Program-made: the position numbers and the translations under genes
Notes under the pieces: model-generated
Databases searched by the model: none
What the model saw: only the letters and a program-made list of their open reading frames with translations
Told to the model about the DNA's origin: nothing
NCBI RefSeq assembly: GCF_000383975.1
Contig: NZ_KB913017.1
Location: 2,888,165-2,952,164 of the forward strand
Source: Natronorubrum tibetense GA33
GTDB lineage: Archaea; Halobacteriota; Halobacteria; Halobacteriales; Natrialbaceae
DNA: 64,000 bases
Direction of reading: 5' to 3'
Shown here: positions 34,158 to 42,530 of the stretch, piece after piece
Position numbering within the stretch: position 1 is the first letter of the stretch
How the letters are laid out: every line of letters begins with the position of its first letter

Positions 34158-35444
34158 ATGAGTTATAAGCAGATAGAGACAGCCCCTCGAACGGAGATTC
34201 GGGAGCTGCAGAACCAACGACTCCGTGAAACGGTGCGCCACGCTTACGAGAACGTCGACTACTACCGCGAGGAACTCGACGCGGCGGGTATCGAACCAGA
34301 GGACGTGCAGACGGTTGACGATATTAATAAGCTACCGTTTACCACGAAAGAGGATTTCCGTGCCGAGTACCCCGATGGCCTGTTCGCCGTCGACGACGAC
34401 GAACTCCGGCGAATCCACGCCTCTTCGGGAACAACCGGGAAACCAAAGATCGTTTCCTACACCGAGGGCGACCTGGACGTATGGAGCGAAGTCGTCGCCC
34501 GCTGTCTCGCCGCGTCTGGAGTCGAACCGGGGGATACCGTCCAGAACGGCTACGGCTACGGCCTGTTCACAGGCGGTCTCGGGCTCCACTACGGGATCGA
34601 AGAGCTCGGTGCGACGGTGATTCCGATCGGCGGCGGGCAGACCCAACGGCAGGTGGAGTTGTTGCAGGACTTAGAGAGCGATGTCCTCACCTGTACGCCG
34701 TCGTACTCGCTGTACCTCGCGGAGACGGCCGCGGAGATGGGAATCGACATCAAAGAACTCCCGGTGTCGACGGTGATCTTCGGTGCGGAACCCTGTACCG
34801 ATCCGATGCGCGAGGAGATCGAGGAGCGACTCGATGTGACCGGAATCGACATCTACGGACTCTCGGAGATCATCGGCCCCGGGGTCTCCAACGAGTGCCA
34901 CGAAGCCCAGGACGGCCTGCACATTTGGGAGGACCACTTCTATCCCGAAGTGGTCGACCCCCAGACGGGCGAGCCGCTCCCGGAGGGCGAGGAAGGCGAA
35001 CTCGTGTTGACCACGCTCACGAAAGAGGCGCTGCCAGCGCTCCGATACCGCACCGGCGACCTCACGACGCTGACCTACGACGAGTGTGAGTGCGGGCGAA
35101 CGATGGTGCGGATGGACAACGTCACCGGCCGCGCCGACGACCTGCTGATCGTCCGCGGCGTCAACTTCTACCCCAGCGAGATCGAGGACGTGGTCCTCGA
35201 GTTCGATGCGGTCGCCCCCTACTACCGGATCGACCTCGATCGCGAGAACAACCTGGACACCCTCGAGCTCACGATCGAACTCGAACCCGAGTTCGATGGC
35301 GACGTCGAAGACCTCCGCGATCGAATCCTCACTCGCCTGTCGAACGTCCTCTCGTTTACGCCGGACGAGTTGGATATCGTCGATCCGGATAGCATTGAAC
35401 GGACAGAAGTCGGGAAGGTAAAACGCGTCTACGACCACCGGTAG
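34158..35444 (+). CDS. paaK: Phenylacetate-CoA ligase (second copy)
   Basis: A 428-residue PaaK paralog. The core blocks YPDGLFAVDDDELRRIHASS, GTTGKPKIVSY and FDAVAPYYRIDLDRENNLDT are identical or nearly so to the 22709 copy, while the N-terminal 35 residues and the middle differ. Same reaction, perhaps different substrate preference or regulation. The ATG at 34158 was chosen; the open frame upstream lacks a plausible start. Confidence 0.9.
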   Translation: MSYKQIETAPRTEIRELQNQRLRETVRHAYENVDYYREELDAAGIEPEDVQTVDDINKLPFTTKEDFRAEYPDGLFAVDDDELRRIHASSGTTGKPKIVSYTEGDLDVWSEVVARCLAASGVEPGDTVQNGYGYGLFTGGLGLHYGIEELGATVIPIGGGQTQRQVELLQDLESDVLTCTPSYSLYLAETAAEMGIDIKELPVSTVIFGAEPCTDPMREEIEERLDVTGIDIYGLSEIIGPGVSNECHEAQDGLHIWEDHFYPEVVDPQTGEPLPEGEEGELVLTTLTKEALPALRYRTGDLTTLTYDECECGRTMVRMDNVTGRADDLLIVRGVNFYPSEIEDVVLEFDAVAPYYRIDLDRENNLDTLELTIELEPEFDGDVEDLRDRILTRLSNVLSFTPDELDIVDPDSIERTEVGKVKRVYDHR

Positions 35445-35571
35445 TCGCGACGACGGTCGGAGAGTGGTGTCCGCTGCCGGTTCGAACGGAGACGCGTCAT
35501 CAATCCTGCGCCGGATCTCCGATTTCCTTCGCCGAAGTAAACTATTTGTACCGTGATTGGGATGACCACAT

Positions 35572-36030
35572 ATGGCATACAGCTACGAGCCACACCACTT
35601 CGAAGACTTCGAAGCGGGACAGGAGTTCAAGAGCGTCGGCCGAACCGTCACCGAGTCCGACTTCGTTATGCACTCGGCGCTAGCCGGCGACTGGACCGAA
35701 CTGCACACCAACAAGGAGTACGCGGAAGAGGGTCCCTTCGACGGCCGAATCGCCCACGGACCGATGACGTTCGTCCACGCGACCGGCTTCGTCTACCGGT
35801 CCGGTATCGTCGAGCGCACGGCGTACGCGTTCCTCGGCATGAACTACATGGATCTCCCGAATCCGGTGTATATTGGGGATACGATCTCGCTCGAGATGGA
35901 GGTCAGCGAGACGAAAGACGTCGACCACGACGATGCGGGAATCGTCGTCCTCGACACCGAAATGACGAATCAGGATGATACCGTCGTCTTCCAGGGCGAT
36001 ATGAAGTTCCTCATCAAACGAAAGGAGTAA
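35572..36030 (+). CDS. MaoC-family (R)-specific enoyl-CoA hydratase-like protein
   Basis: A 152-residue hotdog MaoC protein. The hydratase motif is ALAGDWTELHTNKEYAEE with FDGRIAHGPMTF (Asp and His catalytic pair). It follows the second paaK by 127 bases on the same strand. MaoC domains in PaaZ hydrolyse oxepin-CoA, so this gene could stand in for that step; an ordinary enoyl-CoA hydratase role is the alternative. TATA-like AACTATTTG at about 35539-35547. Confidence 0.85.
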   Translation: MAYSYEPHHFEDFEAGQEFKSVGRTVTESDFVMHSALAGDWTELHTNKEYAEEGPFDGRIAHGPMTFVHATGFVYRSGIVERTAYAFLGMNYMDLPNPVYIGDTISLEMEVSETKDVDHDDAGIVVLDTEMTNQDDTVVFQGDMKFLIKRKE

Positions 36031-36876
36031 CACACGTCGCGTGGCCGACGAGACCGTGCGGTCACGATCCGGGAGAGCCATCGGTATGGTCTGCCCGACT
36101 GTGACAGCCTCCTCGCCCTTTCCGGGCAGACTTTCGCCTCGTACTTCCGTGACGACTGTTCGCAGCCGACGATTTCGCGATCGGTTCGGTTGGACGGGTG
36201 GGCACTCGAGGCAGTTTCGTCGGGTAAGCAACGCGGATACCGTCTCGCTTCCCGGGTAGCATCTCCTGGCAGACATTCAGCACGAACCGACTCCCGGAAA
36301 CTCATTTGATGACAGTGCTATCTACGGCTATCAAAAGAAAATAATACTTCGTTATCTGGGAGCTTTGGCGATAATCCTCGAGGGGCGGTTTTGAAAAGCC
36401 ACATGCAACTTCGAATTGTTTAGAATCAGTGAGAATAACCGAACAAGTTGTAGATAGCACTCCGCCATCTTGACATCTGTGTCTACAAAACTATAGTGGG
36501 GGATCTCAGAGTGATTCCGTCACGTCCCGTTTAGATCACATATATCGAAACCATACCGCTATGTTGTATGGTTCCGGATGGGGCGAGTACGAGATGTAAG
36601 AAAAATCGAGAAATGGAGAAATACCAGTTTTCTCAAAGTATGAGGAACCATACAGAATCTGAACATATATTTCTCACAACTATTCTGCGAGAGTGTGGTG
36701 GCGAAGGGTCCGACCTACACCTCGAAATCCATCCAAAACAACTTTACAATGGAAATCCAATCTGGGATGTGACACGGGTAGAACCACGACCGGGACCGGC
36801 CGCCCGCAGCGATCGGTTCTCCGACGGTCCGGACTGAACGAACGCAAACTCATAGATTACAGATGGAGACGATAGC
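36031..36876. other. AT-rich intergenic region with repeated AACCATAC boxes
   Basis: 845 bases between MaoC and the Lrp-like gene. From 36300 it is distinctly AT-rich. An inverted repeat AACCATAC (36549-36556) / GTATGGTT (36566-36573) and a third AACCATAC at 36646-36653 stand out. A frame at 36568-36837 (89 codons) has no recognisable motif and is not called a gene. Probably a regulatory region or remnant of foreign DNA. Confidence 0.4.
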
Positions 36877-37401
36877 ATGACCGACGACGAATCGCCGAAC
36901 TGGGACTTCAAAGACCGCGATATCGCCATTTTGTGTGAGCTCTCGGACGATCCACAGCTCTCCTCGCGGGAGCTGACGAGCGTGCTCAAGTCCGAGTACG
37001 ATATCGACGTCTCACACGTTACCGTTAGCGAATCGATCCGCCGAATGCGCGACGAAGGCGTCTTTCGTGAGGCGATTATCCCCAACGAAGAGTATTATAC
37101 CTTCGCGCTGTTCGAGTTCAAGTTCAACACCGAACACTTCGCCGACAGCTGGCGAGACGCGATGACGCACATCAAAGAAGACAAGCACACCCTGTTTTTC
37201 TTCCTCTCCGACGGGGAGTATCAGTGGAAGACCGTCATGATGTTCCGCAGCTCCGAAGAGATTTCGAAGTGGATCCACAACTGCTACAAGGAACACGGCG
37301 ACGTGATCGCGAATATCCGAAACTCGTCGGTCCACAACGTGCTGAAATTCCGGACGGACCCGCGAATCTACGAGGATCTGCGGGAGGAACAGTACGAGTA
37401 G
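36877..37401 (+). CDS. Lrp/AsnC-like winged-helix regulator
   Basis: A 174-residue protein. The N-terminal winged helix (about 10-75: DIAILCELSDDPQLSSRELTS, HVTVSESIRRMRDEG) resembles AsnC/Lrp or MarR domains. The C-terminal about 90 residues (FALFEFKFNTEHFADSW, LFFFLSDGEYQWKTVMMF) look like a sensor domain that differs from the usual RAM domain. The AT-rich upstream region with AACCATAC boxes may carry its operator. Likely a local regulator of the fatty/phenylacetyl-CoA genes. Confidence 0.72.
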   Translation: MTDDESPNWDFKDRDIAILCELSDDPQLSSRELTSVLKSEYDIDVSHVTVSESIRRMRDEGVFREAIIPNEEYYTFALFEFKFNTEHFADSWRDAMTHIKEDKHTLFFFLSDGEYQWKTVMMFRSSEEISKWIHNCYKEHGDVIANIRNSSVHNVLKFRTDPRIYEDLREEQYE

Positions 37402-37466
37402 GATTCGACCGTCGCGCTCGAGCACCGTCTCCGAAACGGTACGCCCGAGACCCGAACCCGAGTCGA

Positions 37467-37949
37467 TTACGTCTCGTTCTCGCCCACGTCCGTGTCCCGA
37501 AACAGCCGATACGTGGTCCGACCGACGGCTGCCTCGCCGTCGGAACCGGTGACGGAGACCTCCGTGACACCGGTCGTCCCGCCGGCTCGTACTACGGACG
37601 CTTCGGCGCGGAGATTACCCGTCGCCGGGCGGAGATACGAGACGTTGAGGTCGGTCGTCGTCAGGCGCGCCTGACTCGGCACCTCGAAGGTCGTCCGCAG
37701 TGCAAACGCGCTGGCGGTATCGATCAGGGTCGCGACGATGCCGCCGTGGACCGGATCGTAGCCGTCGTTTCCGACCGGATTCTCGAACTCTTCGTCGTGG
37801 TCGATGGTCAGGACGGCCGTCCCGTCCTCGAGTTGGTCGACACTGATGTCGAGCCACGACAGATAGCCGTGGCGCTCGACGAACGACGCCCACTCGGGCC
37901 AGTCGGTCGATGGATCCGGTTTCGGCTCCGGTTCAGGTTCCGGCGACAT
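37467..37949 (-). CDS. PaaI-type hotdog thioesterase
   Basis: A 160-residue hotdog protein with a Pro/Glu-rich start (PEPEPEPKPDPS) and the signature YDPVHGGIVATLIDTASAFAL, LTTTDLNVSYLRPATGNL. It begins at the base after the HCDH-ECH gene's stop, so translation is coupled. Third PaaI-type protein of the island. Confidence 0.8.
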   Translation of the reverse strand: MSPEPEPEPKPDPSTDWPEWASFVERHGYLSWLDISVDQLEDGTAVLTIDHDEEFENPVGNDGYDPVHGGIVATLIDTASAFALRTTFEVPSQARLTTTDLNVSYLRPATGNLRAEASVVRAGGTTGVTEVSVTGSDGEAAVGRTTYRLFRDTDVGENET

Positions 37950-39908
37950 CTACTCGCCTTCGAACTCGGGCTCGCGATCCTCGGCGAATGCCATGGTCCC
38001 CTCGAGTACGTCGTCCGTGCTGGTCAAGAGCCCGAAGCCCTGGCTCTCCATGGTCAGGGCGGCCTCGAGGCTCGCGTCTTCGCCCTCGTTCATGACCTTC
38101 TTGGCAACTTCGAGGCCGATCGGCGGGCCGTTACGGAGGTCGTCGACGAACTCGTCGACGGTGTCCTCGAACGCCTCGCGATCGACGGATCGGTTGATCA
38201 GGCCCCAGTCTTCGGCGCGGTCGGCGTCGATGTGTTCGCCGCGGAAGACCATCTCTTTCGCGCGAGTTTCGCCGAGAACGCGGAGGAGTCGTTGCGTACC
38301 GCCGCCGCCGGGGATCAGGCCGAGATTGATCTCTGGAGCACCGAACTCCGAGCGCTCGGTTGCGAGTCGCAGATCGCAGGCCAGTGCGAGTTCGAGTCCG
38401 GCACCGAGACAGTAGCCGTCGACTTTCGCGACGACGGGCCGCGGGAAGTCGTTGACCGTCTCGAAGGCCGGCGTGACGTCCATCAGGTCGGTCGGTTCGA
38501 CGCCGCTAAAGCCGGAGATATCCGCCCCGGCGCTGAACGCGCGGTCGCCCGCCCCCTCGATTACCGCACACCGAACCTCGTCGGTGTCGACCGACGAGAA
38601 CAGGTCGTCGATTTCCTTGAGCAGGTCGCCCGAGAGGGCGTTCATGCGAGACGGCCGGTCGAGTTCGACTCGCAACACGCCGTCCTCGAGTTCCGCGTTG
38701 AGGTCGTGATAGGAGTCGAGTCCGCCGTCGTCGCCGTCGTACTCGTAGAAGCCTTCGCCGGCCTCCTCGCCGGTCTTGCCCTCCTCGACGAGTTCCTCGA
38801 GGTACGGGTGTGGCTCGAAGCGGTCGGAGCCGGTCTCCTCGTACAGGGTCTCGAGCTTCTCGAGAACCTTGTCGAGACCGATCTTATCGGCCCGGCGACA
38901 GATCCCTTCGGGGAAGCCCAGACCGAGTTGGACGCCGGTGTCAACTTCTTCGGGTTTGGCGACGCCCTCGCCGACGAGGAAGGCCGCGCGGTTGATCATG
39001 CGAGCCTCGACGCGCAGCCAGTCGAAGTCGCCCTCGTCGTCGGGCTGGTAGTCTGCGCCGTCGCCGTCCTCGTAGTCGTAAAAGCCCTTGCCGGTCTTCT
39101 GGCCGAGTTCCTCGGCTTCGACCTTCTCCTCCGTGATCGGCGGGATCGGGCTGCCACCCTCCTTGCGGACGTGATAGCCGACGTCGATGCCAGTCAGGTC
39201 GCCGAGTTCGAACGGCCCCATCGGGTAGCCGCGCTCGTGGGCCATGGTGGCGTCGGCCTCCCGAATCGTCGCCTCGCCCTCCGAGACCATGAACGCGGGT
39301 TCGCCGCCGAAGGGGCCGACGATGGTGTTGACGACGAAGCCGCGGACGTCCTTGCGGACGTAGATCGGCGTCTTGTCGATCGACTCGACCCACTCGTAGC
39401 CGGCTTCGGCCGCCTCGTCGCTGGTGTCTTCGCCGTAGATGACCTCGACGAGGTCCATCTTGACCGGCGGGTTGAAGAAGTGCAGGCCGAGCACGCGCTC
39501 GGACGTGTCGACGACCTCAGCGATGTCCGAAATCGGCAGGCTCGAGGTGTTCGTCGCGAGCAGCGTCTCCTCGTCGCAGTACTCCTCGAGATCGCTGAAG
39601 ATGTCGTGTTTCAGGTCGAGGTTCTCGGGCGCGGCCTCGATGACGAGGTCGGCGTCGGCGACGGCCTCCTCGAGGTCGGTCGTCGTCTCGATCCGGCCGA
39701 GAACCTCGTCGGCGGATTCGTCGATCAGGTCCTTCTCCTCGAGTTTCTCGAGGCTCCAGGCGATCGATTCGTAGCCGTCCTCGACGAACTCGTCTTTGAT
39801 GTCGCGCATCGTGACATCGTAGCCGGCCATCGCGGTCACTTCGGTGATCCCGTGTCCCATGTTGCCCGCGCCCAGCACGGCGACGCGGTCGATGCTGTCC
39901 AGTGACAT
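37950..39908 (-). CDS. Fused 3-hydroxyacyl-CoA dehydrogenase / enoyl-CoA hydratase
   Basis: A 652-residue bifunctional enzyme. Residues about 1-380: NAD-binding VAVLGAGNMGHGITEV, LLATNTSSLPISDIA, GLHFFNPPVKMDLVEV (PaaH/FadB dehydrogenase). Residues about 390-652: crotonase fold with AFSAGADISGFSG and PEINLGLIPGGGGTQRL. Domain order (dehydrogenase first) is the archaeal arrangement. It catalyses two successive beta-oxidation steps and would fit both fatty acid and phenylacetate degradation (PaaF/PaaH roles). TATTAAG about 27 bases before the start is TATA-like. Confidence 0.92.
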   Translation of the reverse strand: MSLDSIDRVAVLGAGNMGHGITEVTAMAGYDVTMRDIKDEFVEDGYESIAWSLEKLEEKDLIDESADEVLGRIETTTDLEEAVADADLVIEAAPENLDLKHDIFSDLEEYCDEETLLATNTSSLPISDIAEVVDTSERVLGLHFFNPPVKMDLVEVIYGEDTSDEAAEAGYEWVESIDKTPIYVRKDVRGFVVNTIVGPFGGEPAFMVSEGEATIREADATMAHERGYPMGPFELGDLTGIDVGYHVRKEGGSPIPPITEEKVEAEELGQKTGKGFYDYEDGDGADYQPDDEGDFDWLRVEARMINRAAFLVGEGVAKPEEVDTGVQLGLGFPEGICRRADKIGLDKVLEKLETLYEETGSDRFEPHPYLEELVEEGKTGEEAGEGFYEYDGDDGGLDSYHDLNAELEDGVLRVELDRPSRMNALSGDLLKEIDDLFSSVDTDEVRCAVIEGAGDRAFSAGADISGFSGVEPTDLMDVTPAFETVNDFPRPVVAKVDGYCLGAGLELALACDLRLATERSEFGAPEINLGLIPGGGGTQRLLRVLGETRAKEMVFRGEHIDADRAEDWGLINRSVDREAFEDTVDEFVDDLRNGPPIGLEVAKKVMNEGEDASLEAALTMESQGFGLLTSTDDVLEGTMAFAEDREPEFEGE

Positions 39909-40146
39909 GGTCGTGTGATCTACCGGAATCGTCTTAATACCACCGACAGCGAATTAGCAATGTTAAGCACGTTGTTTCCGGTTGTTCCGTGCGTATGGTG
40001 TTTCGATGTTGGGGTGAACTTCGGTAACGGTGACTCGAGTCTATTCCCCAATATTGTAACGGATGCTAATCAGAATGAGCGGACTCTGGTAGGATGGACG
40101 GAATGGTATTGACATCCTGTACATGTCGAGTGCTGAAAGTCGCTCT

Positions 40147-40275
40147 GCGGTGGCACGCGCTGTCGGCTGCCGAACGAAAGTGAGGGCAGCCGGCGATATC
40201 ACGTGAGGTGAGGAGTGGACGGGGAAAGACGACCCGTATGCGAGCGAGTCGTCTGGGGAGGACGTGGAAGTCCCT
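40147..40275 (-). repeat. Interspersed hairpin repeat, copy 1 (minus strand)
   Basis: Read on the minus strand this region matches 51487-51608: GACTTCCACGTCCTCCCCAG / GAATTGCCACGCCCTCCCCA, and then about 65 bases ending CGTGCCACCGCA at roughly 80% identity. It includes an 8-bp perfect stem GGCTGCC/GGCAGCC around TCACTTTCGTTC. The complement may fold into a multibranched RNA. Function unknown. Confidence 0.6.
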
Positions 40276-40304
40276 GAGTTCTCCTCACTACAGAAAACGT
40301 GGAG

Positions 40305-40424
40305 TCATGTCTTATCTTTTTCTCGGTGTTGCTGGATGTTCCACTTCCAAATATACCACGTAGGAACCCCAATTATCAGGAGGCCCATGATAGTGTAAAC
40401 GGCCATTGCAAGGGTTTCCATCAT
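40305..40424 (-). CDS. 39-residue single-span membrane protein
   Basis: Two adjacent Met codons (40424 and 40421) begin METLAMAVYTIMGLLIIGVP followed by TWYIWKWNIQQHREKDKT. One transmembrane segment (about residues 7-27) and a positively charged tail define a typical small membrane protein; a regulatory or accessory subunit of a transporter is possible. The frame is shorter than most gene finders allow. No family recognised. Confidence 0.55.
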   Translation of the reverse strand: MMETLAMAVYTIMGLLIIGVPTWYIWKWNIQQHREKDKT

Positions 40425-40941
40425 TGTATCACTACTACCGCAACACTCCAATGAGTTTTTCTGATAGGATTTTTAGCTTGTATCCCCAGTAACAAGACGC
40501 GCTAACGTACCCGGCAGGGAATCATTGGTCAGTATGCATGTGTAGCGAGCAGTAGTTTCGTGGAATCAGGCGTCTAAAGAAGGGGATTTCAACAGAGCCA
40601 ACCTGGCCGCTAGGGACTGCCACGCCCTCCCCAACCGATATCTTCTCACGGGCGCTGCGGGACGGCTCTGCCGTCGTCTCACGGGTGCCACGCACCCGTT
40701 CGACTGCTCGCGGAACTGAAGGTTCCGCGCTCGTCCCGACAGCCGCGACGCATAGCGCCGCGCACTGCCCGTTCGAATGGTCCGCCGAACCGTTGGTTCC
40801 GCGCTACGCTCGTTTCACTCGCTCGTCCCTCGCAATTCGAACCGCGACGGGGTCGCGGTTCAGCGCGCCAACAGCCTTCGCTGCGACCGCTCGAGCAGAG
40901 TCGGCCGTAAAAAGAAAGCCAGGTCTTCGCTCGAAAGCCCG
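40425..40941. repeat. Intergenic region with a partial repeat copy and four perfect hairpins
   Basis: At 40612-40638 AGGGACTGCCACGCCCTCCC is a third, partial copy of the repeat seen at 40147 and 51487. It is followed by hairpins GACGG/CCGTC (40661-40675), ACGGGTGC/GCACCCGT (40681-40699), GCGGAAC/GTTCCGC (40710-40728) and GAACCGCGAC/GTCGCGGTTC (40839-40861). No gene is supported. Such hairpin-dense intergenic DNA is common in haloarchaea; an RNA or nucleoid role is unproven. Confidence 0.6.
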
Positions 40942-42051
40942 TTAGAGCGGCTCGTCGCCGTCGATGATCCGCTTCGCGCGATCGGCCAGCGCCGGAACCC
41001 GTTCTTCCATCTTTGGGTACATCGGGTTGTCGCTGTTGCCCTCGAGATACCGTCGGAAGAACATCTCGCCGAGACCGGCCAGCTTGTAGACGGCGAGCGT
41101 GCGGTAGAACCGCTCGTGTTCGAACTCGAGCCCGGTGAGGTCCTCCCAGCGGGAAACGAGTTCGGGTCGGCTGGAGTACCCCTTCCGCTCCATGAATCGG
41201 GTGGTGAGTTCGGGGATCGACGGCTCGGGATCCTTCGCGTCGCGCCAGTAGGAGAGCATCCAGCCCAGATCGGCGCGCGGGTCGCCGAGGGTGGACATCT
41301 CCCAGTCGAAGACGGCGATCAGTTCGGGCAGCTGCTCGCGGGCATCGCCCGCTCGCCCGTTCGGGGACGCGTTGCGTCCCCCGCCCGGCGCGAACATGAC
41401 GTTGTCGAGTTTGTAGTCGCCGTGGACGAGCGTGTGTGGGTGGTCCTCGGGGACGTTGTCCCTGAGCCAGTCGCCGACCTCGTAGAGGACGGGTACCTCC
41501 CGTTCGTCTTCGGTGACCTCGAACGCCCACGACAGCTGTTTGCTCCAGCGGTCGACCTGGCGCTGGGTGTAGCCGGCTGGCCGGCCGAACTCGCCGAGAC
41601 CGATCTCCTCGTAATCGAGTCGGTGGATCTTCGCGAGCGTGTCGACGAGTTCCTCGCCGATCCGTTCGCGCTGCTCGGGTTCGGCGAACCGCTCCGGTTC
41701 GTCCTCCCGGAGCACGTCGCCCTCGAGTCGATCCATGACGTAGAAGTCGCTGCCGATGATGTCGTGGTCCTCGCAGGCGAGTACCGGGGTGGGTACCGGG
41801 ACATCGGTGTCGGCGACCGCATTCATTACGCTGTACTCCCGGATGACGTCGTGGGCCGTGTCGGCAGTCTCACCCGGCGGCGGCCGGCGGATGACCAGTT
41901 CGCGGTCACCCCACGTGACGAACAGCGTTTCGTTCGAATGCCCTTCCTGATGCCGCTCGACGTCGTAGTCGTCCGCCTCTCCGAGGTGCTTCTCGAGGTA
42001 CGCGGCGAGTGCGTCCTCGTCGACGAGACGTTCGTAGTAGTTCTCGCTCAT
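40942..42051 (-). CDS. Phosphotransferase family protein (ACAD10/11-like kinase fold)
   Basis: A 369-residue aminoglycoside-phosphotransferase-fold protein (HEGHSNETLFVTWGDRELV, VHGDYKLDNVMF with the catalytic Asp, FDWEMSTLGDPRADLGWML). The family includes the kinase half of ACAD10/11 that phosphorylates 4-hydroxyacyl-CoA for its dehydration; haloarchaeal members often sit near acyl-CoA genes. The gene could phosphorylate a hydroxyacyl-CoA. A longer upstream frame is ignored; the ATG at 42051 is a normal start. Confidence 0.85.
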   Translation of the reverse strand: MSENYYERLVDEDALAAYLEKHLGEADDYDVERHQEGHSNETLFVTWGDRELVIRRPPPGETADTAHDVIREYSVMNAVADTDVPVPTPVLACEDHDIIGSDFYVMDRLEGDVLREDEPERFAEPEQRERIGEELVDTLAKIHRLDYEEIGLGEFGRPAGYTQRQVDRWSKQLSWAFEVTEDEREVPVLYEVGDWLRDNVPEDHPHTLVHGDYKLDNVMFAPGGGRNASPNGRAGDAREQLPELIAVFDWEMSTLGDPRADLGWMLSYWRDAKDPEPSIPELTTRFMERKGYSSRPELVSRWEDLTGLEFEHERFYRTLAVYKLAGLGEMFFRRYLEGNSDNPMYPKMEERVPALADRAKRIIDGDEPL

Positions 42052-42386
42052 AGTGGCTGGTGAACTCCGTCCGATCGGACGACTGCAGTGTCGTCTCTCG
42101 AACGCTGGTTCGTACTGATGGTGTACGGTACCATTACTTCTCTGCTTAACGAAAGTAGTTTCGGGTGTAATTGAGTCTAACATCGTTGGGGTGTTGGGCG
42201 ATGCCACTTTTCTCGTACGAGTTGGATCTATCGCACTGATGCTTCGCCGTCCCCGAGTGGACCGCGACACGTCGGGCAGGCGCGCACACTTCGGCTTCAG
42301 GGACGGCCCGTGGTCAAAACCCTGGTCGCTTCGACGGGTCGATCGAACGGGTGGTCACTGCGTACGCTGCACACGGCCATCGTTAT

Positions 42387-42426
42387 CCCAAACCCTTTTG
42401 AGCGGAACTGACTAACTGGTTAGTCA
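42387..42426 (+). promoter_or_regulatory. Promoter and TetR-type operator of the MFS gene
   Basis: CCCAAACCCTTTT (42387-42399) recurs exactly before the TetR gene (minus strand 45616-45628). The palindrome TGACTAAC-TG-GTTAGTCA (42409-42426) follows directly, with perfect 8-base arms. The MFS gene starts about 105 bases later. The site is typical for TetR repression; the TetR gene lies at 44955-45587. Confidence 0.55.
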
Positions 42427-42530
42427 AGTGACGAAGAAACGCAGCGACGGTCCCAGCAACTCGAGACCGACCGATCGTCGAGGTCTCGCCAACCGATCGA
42501 ACGAAACCGACGGGCGCGGGTCGTAGCGTC

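Noticed and set aside
36568..36837. 89-codon frame before the Lrp-like gene
   Set aside because: No motif, AT-rich composition and overlap with repeated AACCATAC boxes.
37224..39905. Very long plus-strand frame (893 codons) opposite the HCDH-ECH gene
   Set aside because: It is a shadow of the strongly supported minus-strand gene; high-GC haloarchaeal DNA gives long antisense frames.
39915..40112. 65-codon frame after the HCDH-ECH gene
   Set aside because: Its start lies in the promoter of the dehydrogenase and no family or coding bias is visible.
40117..40300. RNase P RNA or SRP RNA
   Set aside because: Conserved cores of these RNAs are absent and the segment matches the interspersed repeat at 51487 instead.
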